From NCBI RefSeq assembly GCF_018294505.1, contig NC_057807.1, positions 270,363,369 through 270,427,368 of the forward strand: a stretch of DNA of 64,000 nt, in the 5' to 3' direction. How positions within the stretch are numbered: the first letter of the stretch is position 1; each line of letters begins with the position of its first letter. The notes beneath the pieces were generated by a model. It did not search any database. It worked only from the letters and a program-made list of their open reading frames with translations, and was not told where the DNA came from. This DNA is from Triticum aestivum (taxonomy: Eukaryota; Streptophyta; Magnoliopsida; Poales; Poaceae). The translations under genes were made by a program, and so were the position numbers. Below, one piece after another: positions 46,912-57,027 of this stretch.

Positions 46912-49900
46912 CTACTCAAAAATTACATCTTTGGAGCACTCCCCCGCAATAGTGCGGGCGCCCTTCAGCACACTCTTATAATACATCTCAGGCGCGCGAT
47001 GCTCCTTGCCCTCTGGTGGCGGGTCCGCCACAAGCTTCTGGGCATCCATCTTGCCCCAGTGCACCTTTGCGCGGGCAAGGGCCCGACGGGCACCCTCAAT
47101 ACAGGCGGAGTGCTTGATGACTTCAACCCACGGGCACGCATCCACCAGCCGCCGCACCAGGCCGAAGTAGCTCCCAGGCATGGCCTCCTTAGGCCACATC
47201 CGAACTATGAGGCCCTTCATGGCCTGTTCGGCCGCCTTGTGGAGCTCGACCAGCTGCTTCAGCTGGTCGCTAAGGGGCACCGGATGTCCGGCCTCAGCAT
47301 ACTGAGACCAGAAGACCTTCTCGGTCGAGCTCCCCTCCTCAGCCTGGTAAAATGCGGCAGCATCGGACACGCTGCGAGGAAGATCTGCGAACGCTCCTGG
47401 AGAGCTCCGAATTCGGGTAAGCAACAGGTAATTAACACTCACATGCTTACTTTGAATGAAAAATGCCTTACCCGCTGCTATTTTCTTCACCGCCTCAATC
47501 TCCTGGAGGGCCTTGTAGGCTTCGGCCTTAGCGGCTTCGGCAGTCTCAAGAGCCGTTGCAAGCTCAGACTCTCGAGTCTTCGAGTCACGGTCCAGGCTCT
47601 CATGTTTTTTCACGAGATCCTGGAGCTCTTGCTGTACCTCCGCCACCCGCGCCTCCTGCTTCTCTCGCTCGGTGCGCTCCGCGGCCGCATTGCGTTCAGC
47701 CGCGGCCACCGCCTCTTTCAGGGTCGCCACCTTGTTAGTGGCCCTTGCAATACCCATGTTATCCTTGTCATTCTTTTTGCAACCAAAATCCTTTTCTGTA
47801 AGGTACAATTTTAGTAAGGTGTTACTCACCTTCCTTTTCCTCGAGCTGCTTCTTGGCCCGGCCGAGCTCGTTCTCGGACCGCTCGAGGCTTTCCTTCAAC
47901 GTATTGACCTCCGCAGTCAGTGCGGCAGAGGTCAGCAGTGCAGCCTGCAATCCCATATTGACATATTTATTATGACTCTTGCGTATATCTTTTTAGATCC
48001 TCAGTCCGGCTTTTCTTTCCGAACACCGAACCGAGCATCAGGGGCTACTGTCTATGCGGTACCATTTTATACATATTGAAATTCTTACCTCAAAGCCTGT
48101 TAGAAGGCTGCTGCAGGCTTCGGTCAGCCCACTCTTGGCGAGCTGAACCTTTTGAATCACCGCACTCATAACAGTGCAGTGTTCCTCTTTGATGGAGGCG
48201 CCGTTGAGCGCCTCCAGCAAATTATCCGGCGCCTCCGGTTGGACGGAGGCAGCCGGCGTCACGGTCTTGCCCTTCTTGCGAAGGGGTCGACCGCCGGACT
48301 CCGGAGCCACTGTGGGTTTCGGGGCCGAGTCCGGTGCAATGTCTGGGAGGTTGTCCTGTGACACCTCCGGAGCCTCCTCCTCCTGGTGGGTCCCTTCCTG
48401 GGATCCCACCTCGGCATCATCCGTGGCATGGGGGGTGGAGGCAGTCGGAAGAGAATCCACATCCAACGCACCTAAGGACCCGCTCGACGAAGCGGGAAGA
48501 TCATCCTTGGGCGGACTGCAGGGTTGTATGCGGCATTAGAAAGACATTATGTGGCAAAAAAGAAAAACCTTGAAGTTATTCGGGAGTCCGGATACTTACG
48601 ATCTCGCCAGGGGCTTGGCCCTTGGAGGCCAGTCCTCGTCGTCATCACTGGCGTTGGCGGAGCAGTCCGGGGAAGAGTTTTTCCCTTCTTGGACCCTTCG
48701 GCCTTCCTTGTTGGGGAGGCCTTCCTTTTCTTCCCTCCCCCCGCTGGGGGAGAGGCTTTCTTCTTCTCCTCCTCGCCTTGGTGGGAGGAGTCGGCCTCGG
48801 ATTCATCATTCGATAGCACCTGAAAATGGGAACTCTTCCGAGTCCCCGTGGCCTTCTTCTTGGCCTTCTTCTTCGGCACCACGTGGGGTGCCGGAGCCAG
48901 CAGCCCCGTTAGGCGAGCGTCCGCTGGGTCCTCTAGTAATGGGGCCGGACAGATAGTCTGTTCGGCCTTCGCCAGCCAGTCCTGTCAAAGGTAAAGGGAG
49001 TTTAGATCCCGCATAGAGTCAAACTATGGAGAACAAGTGACAAAATCACTTACCTCGTCAGCTGGACGCTGCGAGCGGAATCCGCGATCTTCGGTAGCAG
49101 ATGCGGGAGCCTCGGCGCCCTTGAATAGCACCTTCCAGACATCTTCGTACGTAGTGTCGAATAGCCCACTCAGGGTCTGGTGCTGCGCCGGATCGAACTC
49201 CCATATGTTGAAACCCCGTCGTTGGCACGGGAGAATCCGGCGGATGAGCATGACCTGGACTACGTTGACAAGCTTGAGCTTCTTGTCCACCAGCTTTTCG
49301 ATACAGGCTTGGAGTCCGGTTAGCTCCTCCAAATCACCCCAGATCCGGCCACTCTCTTTCCAGGAGGTGAGCCGTGTAGGGATGCCGGATCTGAATTTGG
49401 GGCCGCTGCCCAATCAGGGTCACGCGGCTCGGTGATGTAGAACCACCCCGATTGCCATCCCTTGATGGTTTCCACGAAAGTGCCCTCCAGCCACGTAACG
49501 TGGGACATCCTGCCCACCATGGCGCCTCCGCACTCCGCTTGGCTGCCCTTCACAACCTTCGGCTTGACACTGAAGGTCTTGAGCCACAAGCCGAAGTGGG
49601 GCTGGATGCAGAGGAAGGCCTCGCACACGACGATAAACGCCGAGATGTTGAGGATGAAATTCGGGGCCAAATCATGGAAATCTAGGCCGTAGTAGAACAT
49701 GAGCCCCCAGACAAAGGGATGAAGTGGGAAGCCCAGTCCACGGAGGAAATGGGGAAGAAATACTACCCTCTCATGGGGCCTGGGGGTGGGGATGAGCTCT
49801 CCCTCATCGGGGAGCCGGTGCGCGATGTCGCTGGACAAATATTCGGCGTCGCGCAACTTCTGGATCTGCGCCTCCGTGACGGAGGAGGCCATCCACTTGC

Positions 49901-49916
49901 CTCCCGCTCCGGACAT
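46912..49916 (-). pseudogene. Six-exon antisense gene of the retrotransposon (PF04195-like plus coiled coil)
   Basis: Exons 49054-49916, 48600-48981, 48089-48515, 47830-47944, 47472-47795, 46912-47396. Start MSGAGGKWMASS (49916). Exon 1 has the putative gypsy-type transposon domain (ERVVFLPHFLRGLGFPLHPFVWGLMFYYGLD, WLEGTFVETIKGWQSGWFYITEP). Exon 2 is Lys/Ala/Pro-rich; exons 4-5 form a coiled coil (LKESLERSENELGRAKKQLEEKE; AEVQQELQDLVKKHESL); exon 6 is helical (FGLVRRLVDACPWVEVI). Donors are GAG/GTAAGT, ATC/GTAAGT, GAG/GTAAGA, AAG/GTGAGT, CGG/GTAAGG. Exon joins 1-2, 3-4, 4-5 and 5-6 are in phase; there is a one-base frameshift near 49404 in exon 1 and one between exons 2 and 3. A full product would be about 860 residues. 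Function unknown. Confidence 0.72.
47796..47829 (-). other. 34-nt intron-like gap in the antisense gene
   Basis: GTGAGT ... CTTACAG, 34 nt, between phase-1 exon edges. Unspliced it brings TAA into the frame. Plant introns are rarely below about 60 nt, so it may be a shrunken, poorly spliced intron. Confidence 0.55.
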
Positions 49917-50023
49917 AGTTGGAGAAGGTTGAGGTGAGAAGTGCGGACTTGGGCGCTGGAGCTCGAGTTCACGGAGATGGATAAGCCAAGGAGGAAGAAG
50001 GCGCAGGTAAAAGGGTTGGATCT

Positions 50024-50040
50024 TTATCCCCTTATATGGG
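50024..50040 (-). promoter_or_regulatory. Possible TATA box of the antisense gene
   Basis: The minus strand reads CCCATATAAGGGGATAAAG about 110-120 bp upstream of the chosen ATG (49916), a normal TATA distance allowing an 80-90 nt 5' UTR. Confidence 0.45.
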
Positions 50041-50455
50041 CGGACAAAAACATGTGTCCCCACCGGCCTGGTAAAACTCGCTTATCTCCCAAGCGTCACA
50101 ATCAATGGCGCGGTTGGGTTACCCACGTCCGTATTGATGGGAACCCCGGAATAAGGGGAACACGATCTCTGCTTCGACAAGACATGCCAAGGAAACCACC
50201 TCGCTAAACGCGCTGAGGTGATACAATAAAAACAATTCGAGTAAAGGCTTGGTAATGGTGTGACGTCACGCCACAAAATACGTCAGTAGATTGAACTTGT
50301 GTAATATTATTCTCTCTACGGTGGTACGTGGAATTTATTTTTGCAGAGCCGGACACTATCCTGGTGTTCACAATCTTCTATAAATTATTCGGAGGAAGAA
50401 CCCGCCTTGCAATGCCGAAGACAACATGTGCGCTGGACTCGTCGTCATTGAAGCC

Positions 50456-50470
50456 TGGTTAAGGGGCTAC
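50456..50470 (+). other. Polypurine tract of the Tat-like element
   Basis: GGTTAAGGGGCTAC directly before the 3' LTR at 50471; the AAGGGG core is the expected primer for plus-strand DNA. Confidence 0.6.
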
Positions 50471-50941
50471 TGAGGGAGTTCCGGACTAGGGGGTGTCCGG
50501 ATAGCCGAACTATCATGGTCGGCCGGACTCCAAGACTATGAAGATACAAGATTGAAGACTTCGTCCCGTGTCCGGATGGGACTTTCCTTGGCGTGGAAGG
50601 CAAGCTTGGCGATACGCATATGTAGATCTCCTACCATTGTAACCGACTCTGTGTAACCCTAGCCCTCTCCGGTGTCTATATAAACCGGATGGCTTTAGTC
50701 CATAGGACGAACAACAATCATACCATAGGCTAGCTTCTAGGGTTTAGCCTCCTTGATCTCGTGGTAGATCTACTCTTGTAACACACATCATCAATATTAA
50801 TCAAGCAGGACGTAGGGTTTTACCTCCATCAAGAGGGCCCGAACCTGGGTAAAACATCGTGTCCCTTGTCCCCTGTTACCATCCGCCTAGACGCACAGTT
50901 CGGGACCCCCTACCCGAGATCCGCCGGTTTTGACACCGACT
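50471..50941 (+). repeat. 3' LTR of the Tat-like element
   Basis: 471 bp, partner of 41890-42360. The last base is T instead of A, which hides the usual CA end; the target duplication GCGGT follows directly. Confidence 0.93.
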
Positions 50942-50963
50942 GCGGTTTCGAACAAAGATATAC

Positions 50964-51280
50964 CTGGAGGTCGTCGGGATGTGGATAGGTGGGCGGCGGG
51001 AGGCCGGATCCGCCCACAGGCAACGACAGAGGGATCGGAGGACCTCCCGCGCCGGTGCTCGGCCAGAGATAACGGTGCGTCCGGCAGTGGGTCTTCTCCT
51101 TCGCTATCGACGACGGCCTAAACGCTGCCCCTCCTCCCCTTCACCGGCGGAGGGGGATACGCCCGGATCTGTAACCAGCGGTGAGGATAGAAAGACATTG
51201 TTTTTTGAAGGGAGCATGAGAGTGTGTGAATAGAGCAACCGTAGCAAGCAAGCGCGGAGGCTCCGGCCTATATATACGTA
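50964..51280 (-). promoter_or_regulatory. Promoter and first exon of a minus-strand transcription unit
   Basis: Minus strand: TATA box ACGTATATATAGG (51268-51280), then a GC-rich 5' region ending at 50964 with the donor CTCCAG/GTATATC. An ATG frame (MLPSKNNVFLSS) stops after about 40 codons, so it may be a 5' UTR. The retrotransposon target site (50942-50946) lies about 20 bp inside the intron. Downstream exons would be left of 41885. Confidence 0.45.
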
Positions 51281-52483
51281 GTGGGGTAGTTTTCCTTTTT
51301 CACTCCATCAAAACAATCGTTTAAAAATGTATACTACTACATGCCAGGTCGCGGTTTTTTTAGTTGTTGATTGTTTTTTGAGATAGCTACCCGCTTGTTC
51401 CAAGTGGTGTTACGGTGTGCCAGGTCGCACTTTGTATCGTTCAAGTCTGGTATACTACAAATCCCTCCATTAAATGAACAACCACCCCCTCGTAAAAATT
51501 GTGAACAAGCCCACGGCTAAAATTAGCGGAAACGTGGGTTGCCCCAACATGAATTATTATTTATATTTTCAACTCCCTCCGTTCCTAAATATAAGTCTTT
51601 TTTATTAGCCACACCTAAGGCAATAATTTTTTTATTAGCAGTGAACCCCACATGTCATAGACACAAAAATTGTGGCAAGATTCCCTTAGGCAAGCCAAAG
51701 TGTGTCTAACAATTTGAGCAACTCAAGTTAGGCAAGTGTGGCAAGTGTGGGAAAAATAATGTGGCAACATAAGACAAACATAGTCACAATCCAAACAGCC
51801 CCATAATTTTTTGTGACATGCATGAAAATTTGGTTAGTTAAATTATAGTCAAAATTTGGTAAGGTGCATCAAATCAACACATGCAAGTATCAAAAGGAAA
51901 GTCATGGCATGCATGCATGCGTTGTACTCCCCCCGTTTCCAAATATAAGTCTTTTTAAAGATTGCAACAAGTGACTACATACGAAGCAGAATATGTCTAC
52001 ATCCGTGTGTTGTAGTCCATTTGAAATGTGTAAAAGACTTACTATATCAAGTGCAGTGCTTTGATGTGTCGCGTCAACTCGTACAATACCAAGAAATTTG
52101 ATTACTACAACGCCCTCTCCCTCGCAGACTGAGCTCCGGTGCCTTAACTGCGCCTGCCTTTAGCTGCATGACAGGAGGGCCAACCACCTGTTGGGCCCAC
52201 CTGTCATGGACGCAAAGGCAGGAGCAGTAAGTAGAAGCTTTCGCTACACGCTATCCCTCCCGCACGAGGTGGACGGACATGCAGTAGTGGATTCGATACT
52301 GTAGAAGTAGGAGTAACATCATTGTTCGTCTTGTCGAAGAGGCGAAGAGCCAAGCGCAACCCAAACGTGGCAGTTGCGAACGCTCGCGTGGTGCGGTGCC
52401 TTGGAGCACGCATATAGTAGCCAGGCTCTTGCATGAGACAAAATTGCTATTTGAGCCCACTATTGTAGTACTAGTACTTGCTA
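51281..52483. other. No gene; fragments of Stowaway-like ends and one hairpin
   Basis: CTCCCTCCGTTCCTAAATAT at 51573 and CTCCCCCCGTTTCCAAATAT at 51928 are single left ends of ATAAGTCTTTT-type Stowaways; the second continues to about 52040 (TAGTCCATTTGAAATGTGT) but has lost its right end. Neither has a matching terminus. The rest is AT-rich. Confidence 0.5.
52137..52222. repeat. Imperfect hairpin, TTAACTGC...GCAGTAAG
   Basis: CTTAACTGCGCCTGCCTTTAG, CATGACAGGAGGGCC and GGGCCCACCTGTCATGG, CAAAGGCAGGAGCAGTAAG pair over about 85 bp. A related hairpin lies at 56936-57027. Confidence 0.6.
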
Positions 52484-53093
52484 CTCCCTCCGTCTAGGTG
52501 AGTAAGTTGTTGAATTTGTAGCTAAGCTTCCCTCATTGAATTGTTTAACAATTAAACTCCATCATCCATTGGTTGATACTAATTCTGCATAGGTCCACAC
52601 GCTTAGCACCGTTTCCTCCTGGGGTCACCAATGTTTATTTGCTAATTAATAGCATTGCATGCAATGAACTAGCCACTGCAAGTCATTAAAAGCCACACCT
52701 CTCATCTCTTATTGGTTGATATGTCAAGAAACAAGAAACAAGGTAGAAGTTAATGCACCGCGCCTAAGTGTTTTGGGACTTTGGTTTTCGTAAGATGACT
52801 TAGACTAGCCACAGTGGGAGTAACTTCAGCAGTAACATCGAGTCCAACTCAGCAAATTTGCTTATGTGGCAATGAGTTAATGAGGAGAGAGGTAGTTATA
52901 GTAACTTAGCTAGTTACTGTAACATCACATGCCCCAATGCAATATGAGTCTATAACCTAATAAATGAAGCTTTGCATGTTAGGACACTTATGTACCCACT
53001 ATGAAGGCAGTAACAAAGTCTAGGGATATGTGTATGTTACTAGTGTATGTTACTCACCATTGTGGCTAGTCTTACACACCTAGACGGAGGGAG
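52484..53093. mobile_element. Stowaway/mariner-like element interrupted by a Tourist MITE
   Basis: Ends CTCCCTCCGTCTAGGTG (52484-52500) and CACCTAGACGGAGGGAG (53077-53093), TA on each side. Without the nested element it is about 338 bp. No transposase. Confidence 0.88.
52803..53071. mobile_element. Tourist-like MITE nested in the Stowaway
   Basis: 269 bp, ends GACTAGCCACAGTGGGAGTA and ACTCACCATTGTGGCTAGTC, target duplication TTA at 52800-52802 and 53072-53074, the PIF/Harbinger signature. Confidence 0.88.
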
Positions 53094-53100
53094 TAGTATA

Positions 53101-53208
53101 GCCCTGTAAACCGGAAAGGAGTATTTGCCTTTCTAGAGATTTCAACAAGTGACTAGACTACACCGCGTGCAGTACTCCCTCCCTTCCGGTTTATAGGGCT
53201 CAAATCTC
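53101..53208. repeat. Short inverted repeat, AGCCCTGTAAACCGGAA
   Basis: AGCCCTGTAAACCGGAAAGGAGT at the left pairs with ACTCCCTCCCTTCCGGTTTATAGGGCT at the right, with about 60 bases between. A small MITE-like hairpin directly next to the nested pair. Confidence 0.6.
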
Positions 53209-53807
53209 AAATCTCATGAACCAAGGCATTTTGCGATTGGAGGAATATATCTCGTACTTTACAAAACTACCCTAATTAAACTCATGCATTAATTATGTAG
53301 TTCTCTCGTTTTCCTCTCCGCCTTGGTCGCGGTGCACAAGTATTGAGCACTCCTATATGACTAGCCGCTCTATCTACATGCGGGACATTTCAAAGAATCC
53401 GGGCCTGCGTGCCATCTAGCAAATCACAACGAGGTGCTACGGTCGAGACTCACCTGTCACCCCGGTGTGGCCGTCATGACCCGTCATATCACAAAACCCA
53501 CATCTTTACCAGCAGTGGTAAGGTGGCCTCCAAGTTGGACTGGACGAAGCAACCATCATTTCACTGGAACGCTCGTTCAAGCCCTTTCTTCCCTTTCTTG
53601 AAGAAAACCTCACTCCAGGCTACTCACTTCTGCCATTTTTCTTCTATACCGACGAAGGAAAGGTGGGCGAATCAGTTATGCTGCTATATTTTCATTCCAA
53701 GAATCTTCTTTTTGTGAAGCACCGATCGATTCTCACATCCTATTCTTTTCCCGTTTTCATTGCGATTGTGGTTTCCTTTCGATTGCTTTTTGTTTGTCAG
53801 TTCATTG
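53209..53807. other. Upstream region of the two-exon gene
   Basis: No convincing ORF. The 400 bp before the ATG are CT-rich near 53620-53800 and probably promoter and 5' UTR; no clear TATA box was found. Confidence 0.4.
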
Positions 53808-54481
53808 ATGGATCCTGGAGCACTAGGCAAAGAGTTGCCGGCGGACAACCCACTGGAGGCAGCAATCTCCAGGAAGCGAGCATCGACCAACAAGTTGACC
53901 ATGTTGGCGGGCCAACCCATGGAGACGAAGAACTCCAAGAAACAAGCACTGGCCAAAGAGTTGACGACGTTGGCGGACGAATTCCTCAAAGAAAGTTGGA
54001 AGAACAGCAAGGGCCCCACCGTCCCTACCCCAGGAACTCTGATGGCCACCTATGCGAGGCTCAAGGCCGAGTTTGAGGAGATAGTCGCCGTTGAGAAGCA
54101 GTATTCCCGTAGCAAGGTGATGGCCCCCATCGAGGACGAGGAGATGGCCCCCGGAGGGATGAGATCCCCCGGTGAACTTCACAAGGTAAAACATAATGGC
54201 TTATTACCATAGTTGTGGTTTTTGATTATTTGCAATGTGCTTGCTAATATGTTAGGGTTATGTAGGTGCCGGTGGACGTCCTTGATGATTCCGATGTCGC
54301 GGCCCGTCCTGTTCGCATCGCCCCAGAGATCGATTCCGATGCCGCTGTCCATCCTGTGGACATCGCCCCAGAGATTGATTCTGATATCGCGGTCAGTCCT
54401 ATGGACATGGCCCCAGAGATCGATTCCCATGCCGCTATCCGTGCTGTGGTCATTGCCCGAGAGATCGATGACAAGAAATAG
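53808..54481 (+). CDS. Unrecognised two-exon gene with four-fold 16-residue repeat
   Basis: Exons 53808-54185 and 54266-54481; donor CACAAG/GTAAAA, acceptor TTATGTAG/GTGCCG, both phase 0, intron 80 bp. The 197-residue product starts MDPGALGKELPADNPLEAA. Exon 1 holds two related Lys-rich segments (RKRASTNKLTMLAGQPMET; KKQALAKELTTLADEF) and a helical stretch. Exon 2 is four copies of a 16-residue unit, consensus D-x-A-V-x-P-V-x-I-A-P-E-I-D-S, 48 bp each (54290-54475). No family, signal peptide or membrane segment. No break seen. It could be a Triticeae-specific orphan gene or a transposon-carried gene. Confidence 0.55.
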
Positions 54482-56038
54482 TTGGTCGCGCTAATCCTTC
54501 AGGGTAGTTTGCATTACCCTGTGTTTAATTACCAGAACGATGCGTGTTATCAAACCATCTTAGGGCTAGTGCACTATCTTGTGTGGGCGGTACTTGCTAC
54601 TTTTGTTTGATAGTGAATCATGCGAACCCTCTCCGAGTTATGGAAACAGATGTATCCTCACCGACTTTTGATGTAATATATGGCATGCTTAGATGTAAGT
54701 TTGAACTATTTATCATATCAGCAGGGCTTGTTTGATGATTCTTGGTGTTAGTAGGCTAGCTACTGTGCGAGCTATAGTACTTGCGAAACACTCACCGAAG
54801 AGAAACGTTGGGGCTGATGAGCTCGTGGTACGCTTATCCTTATCCGTCGTCGATCGACCAATAGCCCTAGCTCCTAAAAATTGTAGGCTTAGTGACCGAT
54901 CAGACAATAGTCAACACGGATACATTCAGGCCTCATTTGGTTCATAGGGTAGGAAAATCGTAGCAAAAGTACAGAGACGTATGACACAAAATCATAGCAG
55001 TGCAGAGACGTACTCCCTCTGTTCCAAAATAGATGACCTAGGTGGGCTAGTTTGGCCTAGTGGGTTTCAGTGATATGACGTGGTACAGTGCCATCCAGTC
55101 TTCACGTGTGGTAGCAGTATTGCGGGTACAATAAGTTTTCTTGAAGAAGCGGAATTCAATGAAGTCATGATGGTTCCTTCGTCCGAACAACTTACAGTGG
55201 GAAAGGTTGGGCCTGCCATACAACCGGGGTAGACCAGGATAATTTTGTGCATGGCAGGTGGACCATGATGGTCGGTGTCCCACATGTCGGTGAATGAAAG
55301 TATTCTTTCCGATATAGAGGACGAGCAACGAGTATTCATTGTTTATTTTTGATGAAATCTATTGTCTCCACTGTTACTCCTTGACTTTTTCAATGCATCT
55401 CTCTCCTCCACATAAGCGGGGACTACTTGCTATGAATGCGGCGGGCAGCTGGCGTATTGAGGGGCCAGGGCGGTCAGAGCAGGCTCCGGAAGCGGTCCGG
55501 ACTCCAGCATGGCCCACCTCACATTACCACCATATATTTCTTGGAGTCCATGCACGACGGGCGGGCGATCTCTTCTCCCTCCCCCGTTTCTCTCATCTCA
55601 GCCGACGCCAGCCGAGCGATTAGATTTCGGCTATCGACGGTTTATTCAATTATAGTCCCACATGTCAGTGAAATTGCAAGACAATGCGTGTCCCCTCTGG
55701 TGAACGGCGCGTGAGCCGGACTATCGGGGGTGCAATGCATACGAGTCGTAAGTGTGCAACCTTTTCCTTTAGAACTTGCGAAGCGTAACATTTTCGCGCG
55801 ATCGATCGATAGAAATCCAGGACAAAATGACGAGGGCAGTGCTTTCCCGCTCGTTAGGCGGGCTAGTTCAAGTGATATGACGTGCTACAGTGCCGTCCAC
55901 TTGCTCCATTTTTATGTAAGCAAGAGTTTACACTCTTACGCGGGAGGAGTGCGAAACACCGCGAATCTGATTTTGATCGAGGGATAACTGTTCCCTGCCA
56001 AATAATGGAGGACTGTTAGCGATTATAGCATGATAGTT
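54482..56038. other. No gene; copies of duplicated segments
   Basis: 54482-54720 is probably 3' UTR. 55040-55340 is duplicated at 58550-58800 and has a shorter echo at 55850-55960 (GTGATATGACGTG, ACAGTGCC). A lone Stowaway-like end (ACTCCCTCTGTTCCAAAAT) is at 55012. Confidence 0.5.
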
Positions 56039-57027
56039 AGGGCATCTCCAGTGCTGGCCCACAAATTTACACCGGCATCTGTCCGAGGACACTGATGGAT
56101 GCCATCCGATGCTGCCCGAATACCTTTCGACAACTATATGAACTAACCGGCCAAAATTCGTGCAAACAAAGCAAATTTCAAATTAACAGGATGAAATTCA
56201 TTACATTTTGAAAACTATTCCTACAAACTGGACGAAATTCATTACATATTTCGCACAAACCGTACTAAAACCTACTATAAACCTAATCTAAACGATCGCC
56301 GGCGCACGACCACCATGTCCGGCCATGAACCCGAGAAAGCCGGCCATTGCCTTTGCCTCCTCCTCATCTGCCTCAATAACCTCCTCCTCCAAAGCACAAG
56401 GTTCTGAAGATTTCCGCCTCCACGTCGCCGTCAAGCGGCTAATCGACCGCTGATGTTTACCCCACAAAGCTTGGCGTCGACTGAGTGGAGTAGCGGTGGC
56501 CTTCCTGGGACCAGAGCGGCGGCGACCTATCGTGTACTACTCTTCCTCGCTGCCGGCTGCACCCGTGCACGCGTGCTGGCTTCATGGTCGTGGCGGTGGA
56601 GGGCGGCCGGGGGGGTGTCGGCGATCTCCTTCATTTGCTCCTGCAACAGTATGTCGAAGAGAGCTTTGGAGCGCACCCGGAGCGGAGACGCCGATGTCCC
56701 TCGTCTGCTCCTGCGACAGTACGTCCAAGAGAGCTTCAGAGCGCCAGGAGCCATGGTTGGAGTGGTGCGGACAGAAGGAAGGGGCCGAAGGATAATAAGT
56801 GTGGGTCTTTGGCTATGGCTGGGAGCTGGGGCTCAAGTTAATATATCGGGCAAATGGCAATGAGCCGCAGCAGACGGATGGACAACCGGTGCCGGAGTAG
56901 GTTCATCGGGCGTGAATGCGGACGCTGCTTCAGTGACTTAACTGCAGATGCGTTGGGTTACTGACATGTGGGCCCAACGGGCATCTGGCCCGCATGTCAG
57001 TGACACACCAATTGCACCTGCCGTTAA
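56039..57027. other. Possible Harbinger-like left end and GC-rich segment; hairpin
   Basis: AGGGCATCTCCAGTGCTGGCC at 56039 resembles PIF/Harbinger ends in wheat, but no right end was found. 56450-56800 is GC-rich with a short direct repeat (CTGCAACAGTATGTCGAAGA / CTGCGACAGTACGTCCAAGA). 56936-57027 is an imperfect hairpin: ACTTAACTGCAGATGC, TTACTGACATGTGGGCCC pairing with GGCCCGCATGTCAGTGA, GCACCTGCCGTTAAGT. Confidence 0.4.

Larger units (their letters stand above)
41890..50941 (+). mobile_element. Non-autonomous Ty3/gypsy element with antisense genes (Tat/Retand-like)
   Basis: A complete 9,052-bp insertion: 471-bp LTRs at 41890-42360 and 50471-50941, 5-bp target duplication GCGGT at 41885-41889 and 50942-50946. 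Plus strand: a decayed gag N-terminus and an open Gag-protease frame. Reverse transcriptase, RNase H and integrase are not recognisable. Minus strand: a six-exon gene of the putative gypsy-type transposon domain class (PF04195). Extra antisense ORFs are a known trait of the Tat/Retand side of Ty3/gypsy. The two LTRs differ by eye at about eight positions, so the insertion is fairly young. Confidence 0.88.

Noticed and set aside
46999..47814. 271-residue plus ORF opposite the antisense gene
   Set aside because: It is the reverse-strand shadow of exons 5 and 6 and crosses their introns.
56453..56863. 136-residue plus ORF in the GC-rich patch
   Set aside because: It has an internal nucleotide duplication that does not keep the frame, and no motif; likely transposon-derived.
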